DNA of 31,690 nt from Hofstenia miamia (Eukaryota > Xenacoelomorpha > Acoela): the NCBI GenBank assembly GCA_004352715.1, contig SCFE01000115.1, positions 489,227 to 520,916 on the forward strand. The letters are read 5' to 3'. Under the pieces are notes generated by a model. The model saw nothing but the letters and a program-made list of their open reading frames with translations. It was not told the origin of the DNA and ran no database searches. Below are positions 23,171 through 31,690 of the stretch, piece after piece. A program made the translations under genes and the position numbers. The stretch's first letter is position 1. Each line of letters starts with the position of its first letter.

Positions 23171-23426
23171 GTGAGAACAAGATTTATTTGATGATTGATA
23201 ACAGTTAGTTCCTTATTTTATACAGAAAAAAAGGTAAATATTTACCATTTTACAAAAATTCACTTGTTTCCCTCACAAATTAAATGAACAATCACACATA
23301 TTCTCTAATTGAGGGGACAATTACACTAAATTCAAAAACTAAGTTCGGAAAACTGCAAATTAACAAAAATTAGAGAGTGCCAATAATTGAAAAATAAAAT
23401 AAATAAAGGCCCTGAGTGACTCTACA
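23171..23426 (-). repeat. 3' LTR, second assembled version, with polypurine tract
   Basis: On the minus strand, AATGGGGGGCA ends at 23427 directly before TGTAGAGTCACTCAGGGCC. The G-run is a good polypurine tract for plus-strand DNA priming. The LTR is cut at its U5 end by the N at 23170. The same tract and LTR start recur at 24107 in the third version. Confidence 0.75.
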
Positions 23427-24124
23427 TGCCCCCCATTGCATGGTTAAGGTTTTGGTAACAGTTGGACAGTAGGACCACACAACAGCTTTTTGGCTTCTTT
23501 GACCATTTCCTTGGCCAGCACATCATCCCAGGATGAAACCTCTGCATACCAGGTTGTCATTATTAGGTTCAATTACTCTATCAACAATTACTGATTTCTT
23601 GGCAAATTCTTCAGGGTGGTGCTTGATAGTTAGAATTCATGCATTATCAGTAAGGGACCAGGCTGGCGTGAGCTTTGGAGAGACTGTGACTCCAGAAAAT
23701 TTCTCTAGGTTGACAGCTTTGATCAGGGCTTTCATGGCTGGTGAGACCTCAATAGCTGATGAGGATAAAAGCTCTTCTTTGCAGTAGAATTGCTCTGGTG
23801 TCTTCATCATTTGTCCCAAAACAGTGATAGGGATGATCTTGCCATCCTTAGTTGCTTGCACTGTGTTTTCATGAGGTGGCTATATCTGCACTCTGGGTAG
23901 TTAAGGTGTTCCAGGTTAAACAAAATCTCTGTGTGTGATGACGTCATAATGACCAACAAGCTCAATGAATTGCTTTGTCCACCTGTGCTCATGGTGCATA
24001 AGCCAGCTGGTGTACAGGGGTGCATATTCTGAGCTGAGAGAAGGAAATTTAGTCTCTGTAGTNATAATTGAAAAATAAAATAAATAAAGGCCCTGAGTGA
24101 CTCTACATGCCCCCCATTGCATGG

Positions 24125-26208
24125 TTAAGGTTTTGGTAACAGTTGGACAGTAGGACCACACAACAGCTTTTTGGCTTCTTTGACCATTTCCTTGGCCAGC
24201 ACATCATCCCAGGATGAAACCTCTGCATACCAGGTTGTCATTATTAGGTTCAATTACTCTATCAACAATTACTGATTTCTTGGCAAATTCTTCAGGGTGG
24301 TGCTTGATAGTTAGAATTCATGCATTATCAGTAAGGGACCAGGCTGGCGTGAGCTTTGGAGAGACTGTGACTCCAGAAAATTTCTCTAGGTTGACAGCTT
24401 TGATCAGGGCTTTCATGGCTGGTGAGACCTCAATAGCTGATGAGGATAAAAGCTCTTCTTTGCAGTAGAATTGCTCTGGTGTCTTCATCATTTGTCCCAA
24501 AACAGTGATAGGGATGATCTTGCCATCCTTAGTTGCTTGCACTGTGTTTTCATGAGGTGGCTATATCTGCACTCTGGGTAGTTAAGGTGTTCCAGGTTAA
24601 ACAAAATCTCTGTGTGTGATGACGTCATAATGACCAACAAGCTCAATGAATTGCTTTGTCCACCTGTGCTCATGGTGCATAAGCCAGCTGGTGTACAGGG
24701 GTGCATATTCTGAGCTGAGAGAAGGAAATTTAGTCTCTGTAGTGGCTCCCCACATATATTTCTTGAGTGTGTCTGAAAAGATGTTTAAGTCAGAAAAGGC
24801 GACTCCTAAATGGTTTACAATCATTTGCAGCAGGAGGTGACTGAGGGGTCTGCTGGATCCAATGAGGTGAGCATAAAACTTCTCAAAATGTTCCATTGCT
24901 TTTTTAGACTTCCTTGGAGAGGCAGGTAATGAACAGGAGTGGAGCAGCCAGTTTTTCACTTTCCAGGACTGATAGCAACTTTGTGAGGACACTGCTTTGT
25001 GAGTTTCTCTCAAGTGGGCTTATCCAAAGGTAGCTGAAGGTGAGGATTAATTAACAGTGAGAAAATCAGCTAGAACCCACATAGCTCCATGCAATTGGAT
25101 TGCCTGTGCAAATTTCTCAGAGAACAACTTCTCAGAAAAGTTTTGGCAGTCTTGTGTATCATGAGATAGACATAACTTGGCTAACATTCTTTTGATGGAT
25201 CAGTGATACTGTGAAGTCAGGCTATGGATGTTGATTGTAGGCTGCTCTGTTTCCTGACTGTGATCTGCTTTTAAGTTTGTCCACACTTCATTGATTTCCT
25301 GCAGCATGGCTGCATTCTGTGAGAAGTTGAAATTGACATTGAGATCAGATATGGTGGAGAGGCCAGGCAAGCTGATGCTAGTCTACTCCAGAGACTGAGC
25401 TTGAATACATGCATTGATGATTAGATGAGTGTTGACATCAAGACAGTGAGTTGGGATCTTTTTACACAAGAGCAGATCTGTATAAATAATCTTTGTGGCC
25501 AAAATTATGTGAGCGCCTGTAGGAGCTGCTATATAAAACTGTAAAGTTTTCCATATGAAAGTCTAAGTTCTTGACTTTGTCTGGGATATTATCTTGGTAC
25601 TCCTCCTTTAAGAACATGATTAAACATATCTTCTCCACCTTAGTGAGTCAATAGGCAATTTCAATCTTTTCCATTATCTTTGACACAGAAAAGTAAACAA
25701 TTAACAGGTTGTCAAAGTCAATGTTGACGCATTCAAATTTCTTAATTTTCTCCTTGCTGTTCAAAAGTTGGCACAAGTGGGACAAGTTGAAGTCTTTGTC
25801 AAACATGGTGTGGACAGTACTTTGCCAATATGGTCACACCATGCCTGCTAACATTTTGGAGTCATAACAAATAATAGCATTGATCTTGGGCCTATGCTCT
25901 GCATCAATGATGAAGGGGATAACATTGATGGTGTTGAAAGTCCATCTTAACTTATTTTTGGTTTCTTCTCATAAATTGTCTCAAACTAAATGAACTGCTT
26001 TCTGAGTAGCTGTGAAGTATGGATGTAGAATCTCATTGCCAACCTTAGATGTCTTTGATTTACATTCCTCTGCTTTTTGGGATCTAATACTAGTTGAGTC
26101 CTGGGAGGAAGGACCAGGACTAGGAGGGGGTTTAGAGTCAACTTGGGACTGGGTTATGTTAGTCAATTGAGCAAAAGGCACTCTAAGCTCCTCAGAGTCC
26201 TGCACCAA
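24125..26208 (-). pseudogene. ORF3: unknown protein between pol and the 3' LTR
   Basis: About 690 codons can be followed on the minus strand in the env position of the retroelement. The open start I can defend is MVQDSEEL at 26208, with the same frame readable upstream to about 26340 through imperfect RQL repeats. A proline/serine-rich stretch (DSKPPPSPGPSSQDSTS) is followed by a globular-looking part, including FDKDFNLSHLCQLLNSKEK. After a frameshift near 25440 comes a long part with SQNAAMLQEINEVW, a 138-codon fully open stretch (25013-24597) and EFYxCKEELL-like acidic/hydrophobic alternation. After another shift near 24240 it ends VKEAKKLLCGPTVQLLPKP and TAA, only 17 bases before the LTR. 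About ten stops break it. I see no signal peptide, transmembrane span or zinc finger, so it is not an obvious envelope. I do not recognise the family. Confidence 0.6.
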
Positions 26209-26344
26209 GAGTTGTCTCTGTGCATAGTCATCTGAGGTCTGCTCCCACTCAAAGAGTTGTCTCCAAGCATAATCACAGGAAGTCTGCTCCTGAGGAGAGA
26301 GTTGTCTCTCCTCAAATTGGCAGATGCTGCTGCTGGAGTCCTCT
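26209..26344 (-). repeat. Imperfect tandem repeat at the N-terminal side of ORF3
   Basis: Three degenerate units each contain the DNA word AGACAACTCT (near 26305, 26260 and 26210). In the ORF3 frame they read RQL followed by an acidic/Gln-rich segment, including EQTS(C/D)DYA twice. Unit length is about 45-50 bp. Confidence 0.6.
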
Positions 26345-26399
26345 GCTGGGCACTCTCACTTTCATGAGGTGCTCTCATCTACTCATCTAGGTGTTGATC

Positions 26400-27045
26400 A
26401 ATTTGTCTCATCTCGCAGGTTCATTCATCATTGCACACAGCATCTGGCTGGTGGTTGATTTTCTGATCTCTTCATGTTTACTAAATAAAGAGATAAGATT
26501 AAGGTCCCATTCCTGGGTATTTAAGTGATCTAAATATCTTGGATTTCTAGCTTTTCATTTAGTCAGAATACAAGTAGCTATAGTGTTGCTACTACTAAAA
26601 AGGTTACTATCATACTCGACCTGTGTAAGGTCGTCTTCCTCACATTTGGTGAGGTTGTCATAATATTCAATCTCATTTACACCATAATCAACAAGGGAAA
26701 ACTCATTATTATTGGCGATGACTGGATTATGTATATCTTTAATAGTTCATCTAAGTCACTGAAAATGGGTTACTATACCATTATTTAGTAAGTACTGGTG
26801 GTGATCTAATACTTTTGTTATAGTGAAAGCTCCTTGCCAATTAGTGGCAAGTTTTCATACTTGATTAGCATCAGTAACCTGATGAGGAAAATAAGTGAAT
26901 ACAAAATCTCCTTGCTTATGTGGTTTGCCATACAATTTCTTATCAAGTTCCTTTCTGGTGAATAACTGACTGGTTGGTATTCTGGCAGATAGAGAGGTGC
27001 ACTTCCTGGAATTCCTGTAGCATCTGGTTCACAAAATAATTGAAA
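26400..27045 (-). pseudogene. Pol C-terminus: integrase GPY/F-like module
   Basis: From 27045 downstream on the minus strand, in two frames, come NQMLQEFQEVHLSICQ, then KKLYGKPHKQGDFVFTYF, KLATNWQGAFTITKVLDHH and QYLLNNG. This is the pattern 'k.yd.k..gkpy.vGDlVwl......kl...W.GPy.I.kvl....Y', the C-terminal module of Ty3/gypsy-type integrases that binds DNA or helps target integration. TGA stops occur just before KLATNW and after VTHFQ. The frame then runs on through an acidic region (EIEYYDNLTKCEEDDL) to about 26400, where ORF3 takes over in other frames. Confidence 0.7.
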
Positions 27046-27088
27046 AAAATTGAAAAATGAAATAAATAAGGGCCCTGAGTGACTCTAC
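27046..27088 (-). repeat. Stray LTR-start fragment inside pol
   Basis: On the minus strand TGTAGAGTCACTCAGGGCC and the following AT-rich bases match the beginning of the element's own LTR for about 40 bases, then the sequence passes straight into the integrase C-terminus. An LTR start does not belong there. Confidence 0.7.
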
Positions 27089-27814
27089 AATAATTGAGTA
27101 TATTTATAATACCTTGGTTTATGCAACAACAGGTTGTTTTAAAACCAATACACACCACATCTCCCCCTAGGGTAGGCACTGTTAACAAAACACTTCAAAT
27201 TGATTGGAGTGAACTTCTAAAATATTTGTTTAGCTCAAACAAGAATGAATCTATGTAACATCAAGCAGCAGTGAACAACCACAGATGTAGAGTGTGGCAA
27301 CCACACTGTAATGGGATTCCACATTCATATCCAGTTTACAAGTTGGATACCCATGGAAACTAAAATCCTTTAATGGGAGCAATGACCCAATTGCAAACAA
27401 TTAACTACCATGTCAACAAATTGAACCCCTCCTTTTCTCCCTGGCACACATTGAAGAGTAGAGCAAGTTTGAGTGGTCATTCAACCTTGATTACCTATCC
27501 CTGGTATGACTCAGATAGCATAGTCAATGAGGGGTCCAGTGCAGACATTGAACATTCAACAAAACTGATTTGTCTTTCTACTTTACCATAAGAAAAAGTA
27601 CTGCAATGTCTTGTTCTGTGTAGTTGAGAAAATGTCAATGCTCACACTCTTTCCCCTCTCCCTTTTCAGCTGATTTAGCCAATATTCCACTTCTTGATCT
27701 AGTGAACATTTGGAGAAACACTACTCTTTAGTTACCTTTATTGGCAACAAAACTCTCCACCTTCCAGAAGGCACATTATATTGTGAAATCAAATATTCCT
27801 CCAAAAACTAAGGC
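27089..27814. other. Non-pol sequence interrupting the integrase gene
   Basis: Homology to integrase stops at the N at 27815 and resumes at 27045. The 730 bases between show, on the minus strand, CTAGGGGGAGA followed by TGTGGTGTGTATTGG (27170-27145), which resembles the polypurine tract and LTR start of an unrelated LTR element. No protein is recognised. It is either an insertion or a wrong contig join. Confidence 0.45.
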
Positions 27815-27815
27815 N
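27815..27815. other. Single N at a homology break
   Basis: An isolated N in AAGGCNCACTG coincides with the point where integrase homology ends on the minus strand, so I treat it as a contig join and not as a simple base ambiguity. Confidence 0.6.
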
Positions 27816-30352
27816 CACTGTTTGACTGTGGATGGTATGTGGTGGTAAAGTTGTGAATGATTTCTAGTTCCTACATAAGCATGGACATCAGGTTGTTCTC
27901 AAATTGAGGATGGGGTTGGAAAACCAATCTTTCCATAGGTTGGAGTTTGAAAATCCACTCTTTCATGATCTTTTCTCCAATGACTTTGGCTGTAGTGTTG
28001 TTGATCAGAATAAGTCTTGCATATTTTGTAAAATGGTCTATTAAGACCAAAAGATACTGACATCCCTCTTTGTCTCTCAACAATTTCTCTAAGTCCATAT
28101 GGACTACTTTGTTGGTTCTTTCAGCAACCTGACTATTGTGCTTGGCTCTCTGTTCTGGAAAGTGTCTGGCTCCCAGAAGCAGGCATGCTTCAAACTTATC
28201 TATGACATCTTGAACTTTAGCTCTTATACCTATTGTAATGTATTGAGCATTAAAAGTTTGCTCAGTCTGGATAATTCTGAGGTGACCATGTTTGTGAATC
28301 TTCCTGACAAGATCCCTCTTGAAGTATTCTGGAATTGCCAGATGATTGTTTTGGCTATGCATGTAAAGAAGTCCAGCCTCAGTGACTTTCCAGTGATAAC
28401 ATTGAAAATACCTTTTGGCATTGTCACTTATAGCATGATCAGGGTTCTTTACTTTGTAGATGATTTAAGATAAAACTTTATCATGTAGCTGATGGGTAGC
28501 AATTTCTTTCTCTAGAATCTCCTCCTTCACCATAATGAGGAGGATTGCTTTCCTGTTCCAATAGGCATTAATGTCAGGAAGGAGCTCGTAATCACATGCT
28601 GGGATAAACCTGAAAGGAGTCTTTTCACCAGGTGGCTTTCTCAGGTCTCTCTCATAAATTGGCAGAGTGGTAATGTAATCTGCATTGAGATGTAATCTCC
28701 CCAGATGGTGGGTGATTGTAAAGGTGAAGTCATTTAGATATTCTAACCATCAGGCTATGATGTACTACTTGTTGCCAGAGAATTTCTTGAGCCATGCTAG
28801 TGCAGAGTTATTGCTGTGAACAACAAATTGACGACCTAATATGAAGAATCAAAACTTCTTCAGACTCTTAACAAGCACTAGCATCTCAGATTTTGTTGCT
28901 CTGTAATTTAGCTTCCAGCTAATATACTGCACTTGGCTTTCCTGACTGTTGATCATCTGACTTAGAACACCACTGATGGCAACAGAGCTCACATCACAGT
29001 TGACGATAAATTCCTTGATGTAGTCAGGCATATTCAAACCTGGGATCCGTCTTAGTTCTTGCTCTTCCTGTTCAGCCCAGGTCCAACAGAACTTGGTATT
29101 CTTGTGGAGCAAATTAGATATGTGTTTCATTTGATTGGCTAGTTTGGGAATAAATGAGCCATAGTAATTTAGAAAGCCCATCAAGCATTGGACGTCCTTG
29201 TGAGAGCGTGGAGTCTCAATGCAATCAAGATGGTCCTTTGCATCATTTTTATTTGAGGTCTTTCCAGGTTTGATCACCCTACCCAAGAAGGTAACTTGTG
29301 GTGAAATGAGTGAACACTTATTTCCATTGACCCAGAGACCAGAGTTGTACAAGATCTTAAAAGTGTGACCCAACTTATATAGATGATCAGAGAATGTGTG
29401 TCCAGCAACAAGAATATCATCCATATATGCTGTGATCCCAGGTTTGAGAACATTGGCCCCATTCCATATTACATGCCTGACATAATGCTGAAAAGTAACC
29501 AGGGCTTTACAAAGCCCAAAGGCCATGTATTTCCACTTGAAAAGTCTGTACAGCATAATAAAAGCAGTTTTCAGGATGTTGGCAGGCTTCATAGGTATGT
29601 GCCAATATTCTTTACAGAGATCTAAGCATGAGAACAAACTGTACTTGCTGGCATCATATAGAAGATCCTCAATGTGAGGTAGCAGATATGCATCCTTGAT
29701 GGTGATATTATTTAGACATTGAAAGTCAATGCAGAGGTGGTACTTCTCACCTTGGCATATAAATACCATAGGTGCCACATATGGACTGTGGCTGTTCTGA
29801 ATGATCCCACTCTCAATGAGATCACAGTGGATCTGTTTGTACTCTGCTTGTAAATTCTCAGGTACCCTTGAAACTGGCAACCAAATGGGGTGATCACTCT
29901 TGGTTTTGATAGCATATTGTTCCCCAACAGCCTTTCCAACACTAATAGATCCATAATTAAATACATCTTGGTGCTCCCACAAAAGAGCAGATAGCGCATC
30001 ACATTCTTGTGGACTCAGGTGCCCATGAGTTTTCTCATATAGGACTGGGATCTGGACTGGATTGCTGGGTTCACTCAGATCATGAATTATGGTGAGAACA
30101 GGTAAGCAGGTGGCTGCTTTAAGTTTGAGTCAGATCAGAGTTGTGATGATAGATAGCTTGGTGGATCCATTCTGGCATACAGAACTATTAAGCACAGTAA
30201 CATAAGTCTTGCCACAGGAGACATGACAAAGGTCTGGAGAAAGATGTAGACCATGGAGCCATTTTCCCCTTTGTACTGAAATCATGATGTCCCTCTTGTA
30301 AGAAGAGCTTGTACAGCAACTCATCACCAGTGCCATGGTTCCACAAAAATGT
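27816..30352 (-). pseudogene. Ty3/gypsy-type pol: reverse transcriptase, RNase H, integrase core
   Basis: One frame is kept for about 2.5 kb with only a handful of stops, the largest open part being 377 codons (29982-28849). RT: SPYVAPMVFI, DFQCLNNITIKDAYLLPHIE, FSCLDLCKEYW (catalytic Asp), MAFGLCKALVTFQ, and AYMDDILVA (about 29425), which keeps both palm Asp. RNase H: VNCDVSSVAISGVL, KSEMLVLVKSLKKF, then a stop, GRQFVVHSNNSALAWLKKFS and IA-stop-WLEYLNDF. Integrase: HKHGHLRII, EACLLLGARH where the second zinc Cys is lost, VVHMDLEKLL with the first Asp, YLLVLIDHFTKYA, LVFQPHPQFE where the second Asp is lost, and TTTYHPQSNS at the edge of N27815. Several stops are C-to-T changes of Arg or Gln codons, judged from family alignment. 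The element copied itself through RNA in the cell; this copy cannot. Confidence 0.92.
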
Positions 30353-30875
30353 TGTCAGTTAGCATTAATAGAATTTCTTGGTTACAAGTGGTGGTAAGCT
30401 CTTCCTGAGGCTTGCTTTCACGGATTGAGAGTGTGTTAGATCCATAACCAATCACAAAAGCGATCTTCTCAAGGAAATCATTTCCCAGAATGACATCATA
30501 TGGCAAGGGCTGATTGCAGGTATCAACTACAATAAGGTCCACTTGGAAGCATTCTTGGTGGATACACAACTTGAGGTTGTTTATCTGACCCTTCAGCAAA
30601 ATAGTGTTCCCTGAAGCATCCAACCAACGGGCGGTGGAAGGTAACAAATCTTCTCTATGTAAGCAAAGCTTGTTGCAACAGGTGTTGCTTATTATGGAGA
30701 CAGAGGCTCCTGTATTGATAGTAGCATTAATTAACAATCCATTCACATCCATGGGGATGAAGTTAGTACACAGTAACGAGGTTATCACCAAAACATCATG
30801 TGCACGGTTTTTGGGATGTGGTGCTCCATCTAATTTAAATGACTGACAGACTTGCCCAGGGTGCTGGGAGTACAC
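30324..30875 (-). pseudogene. Retroelement aspartic protease frame
   Basis: This frame overlaps the end of gag by 46 bases and is offset by -1 from it; pol is offset by a further -1 and overlaps its end by about 29 bases. After FKLDGAPHPKNRAHD it gives VNGLLINATINTGASVSIIS, which is the retropepsin active-site loop, then LDASGNTILLKG, and VILGNDFLEKI, the second-half 'iLG.dfL' signature. The catalytic Asp of the DTGA(S) motif is Asn here, so the protease would be inactive even though the 183-codon frame is open. It would normally be dimeric and process Gag and Pol. Confidence 0.88.
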
Positions 30876-31690
30876 ACTTCAGCTGACGTCTCATCAATGA
30901 TAATGCCATCTCCATTTGCAATTTGACGGATAACTGCCCCACTCTGAGTATGAATGTGAGCTGATTGTTGTTCATTATCTGTTTTCTTCTGCACAGTAGC
31001 AGAACTCAAAGAGGTCACTGTCTTGGAGGCAGTTTGACCTGTATTTAGGTCACCAGCATCTTTCTTGATGTACATTGTGTTCTGTAGCATATAGACAATG
31101 CTGATCACCTTCTTAATGATAGAATTCAAATCATCTTCTATATTACATTTCAGTTTGAGGCAGCTCCTAATGTTAGAAGGGAATCCCAAACAGATATACA
31201 AAAAGAGATCATGTTGCGAGTACTCTGGAGTTAACTTGCTGAGACCAAAGAGTCTATTGACCTGAGTGATATAGGTTCTGACATCATCTCCCTTTTTAAA
31301 GGAGAGATCACACAAAAGTGTCTTGTACTGCTGTTTTATGTGAGGCACTTTGTAGTGGTCCTCAAAGTGACCAACAAGTAAATTGATAGTTTGTTTTAAC
31401 TTCCCTATCCAGCATCATGTACTGATTGTACTAGAGGCCTTGAAGGCACATGGGGAATTGTGCGGCAGTGGCGTCTTGAGTAGTTTTATATTGCTTCATT
31501 GTAAGCTTGAAAAGAAAGAGCCACTCTTTGAATGACTGTGAAATTTTGTCTATCTTCCCAGTGAATTTGGGCAACACTGAGTGCTGATTGAAAAGATTTG
31601 CTGAATCACTTCTCAATGCTTCTGTAGGTAAAATAGACTGGGTAAAGTGTGGTCCATGAGTTGTTGTAGGCCTGATAGGGTTACTCAGAG
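30830..31690 (-). pseudogene. Gag of the minus-strand retroelement (partial, frameshifted)
   Basis: Gag forms the retroelement capsid. The N-terminal part enters from the right edge and reads SVLPKFTGKIDKISQSFKEW and LFLFKLTMKQYKT, as expected of Ty3/gypsy capsid N-domains ('lp.F.G....f..Wl..F'). A stop at 31431 and a frame change follow. The second part, 31348-30830, gives HIKQQYKTLLCDLSFKKGDD and VRTYITQVNRLFGL with the typical 'l..l.q..gesv..Y...f..L' capsid C-domain pattern, then a Ser/Thr/Gln-rich tail. I see no CCHC zinc knuckle. The true start and the 5' LTR lie outside the window. Confidence 0.75.
30833..30839 (-). promoter_or_regulatory. -1 ribosomal frameshift heptamer at the gag stop
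   Basis: On the minus strand the gag frame reads CAT TTA AAT TAG. The heptamer T_TTA_AAT has the X_XXY_YYZ form in the gag reading frame, lies directly before the gag TAG (30832-30830), and a -1 slip enters the protease frame. I have not folded the downstream sequence for a stimulatory structure. Confidence 0.75.

Larger units (their letters stand above)
22454..24743. repeat. Apparent triplication across N23170 and N24063, probable assembly artefact
   Basis: 22453-23169 recurs at 23171-23887 with scattered small differences. 23383-24062 recurs at 24064-24743 with none that I can find. Each recurrence starts or ends exactly at a single N. The repeated block is the LTR plus the C-terminal part of ORF3. 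Overlapping contig ends laid side by side explain this better than true tandem duplication. Confidence 0.85.

Noticed and set aside
22815-24468. Three identical 84-codon plus-strand frames and 74-codon minus-strand frames as tandem genes
   Set aside because: They are one stretch of ORF3 and its antisense shadow repeated by the probable assembly duplication around single Ns.
27871-30352. UGA read as Trp or another recoded amino acid
   Set aside because: TAG and TAA stops occur in the same frame, many stops sit where the family has Arg or Gln, and the host calmodulin-like exons use ordinary codons. Simple C-to-T decay explains it.
1-31690. CRISPR arrays, tRNA or rRNA genes, bacterial-type operons
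   Set aside because: No regularly spaced repeats, no cloverleaf or rRNA motif that I could recognise, and clear eukaryotic introns and transposons. I could not run a covariance search for small RNAs.

Overview
The window is AT-rich eukaryotic, almost certainly animal, nuclear DNA. The signs are spliced exons with GT/AG borders, microsatellites, Tc1/mariner and hAT DNA transposons, and Ty3/gypsy-type LTR retroelements. A decayed gene at 9090-10424 belongs to a multi-copy family that I remember mainly from arthropods, so an arthropod is my best guess, but only a guess. Almost everything other than one host gene is a transposon or the remains of one.

Region by region. Positions 1-2039 hold a (TTCTA)n satellite, a decayed Tc1 copy (324-1369) and a scrap of a non-LTR retrotransposon. 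Positions 2040-2343 are an assembly gap. From 13277 back to 2460, on the minus strand, runs the one recognisable host gene: the first three coding exons of a calmodulin-like EF-hand protein, with introns of about 8.3 kb and 2.2 kb. Its last exon(s) are not seen; they would lie in the gap or left of the window. The large intron carries a 407-bp hAT MITE with a perfect 8-bp target duplication, a second Tc1 copy (minus strand) and the 9090-10424 pseudogene. Upstream of the gene is an internally deleted hAT element (13969-15183). Positions 15.2-19.6 kb are AT-rich with nothing I can identify.

From 19.65 kb to the right edge there are two related Ty3/gypsy-type elements lying tail to tail. The plus-strand copy (19651-21893) is a heavily broken pol followed by what looks like the start of its 3' LTR. 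The minus-strand copy runs from the right edge to about 22454: gag, protease, RT, RNase H, integrase, integrase C-terminus, a third long ORF of unknown function, a polypurine tract and a 3' LTR. Its gag stop codon is immediately preceded by a canonical -1 ribosomal slippery heptamer. All its ORFs carry stops or frameshifts, so this copy is dead. The third ORF, in the position where an env would sit, is the least explained and most interesting coding material in the window.

Three of the four isolated single N characters (8675, 23170, 24063) are flanked by repeats of the same sequence, and the fourth (27815) coincides with loss of homology in pol. They look like contig joins, so the apparent triplication at 22.45-24.75 kb is probably not real.
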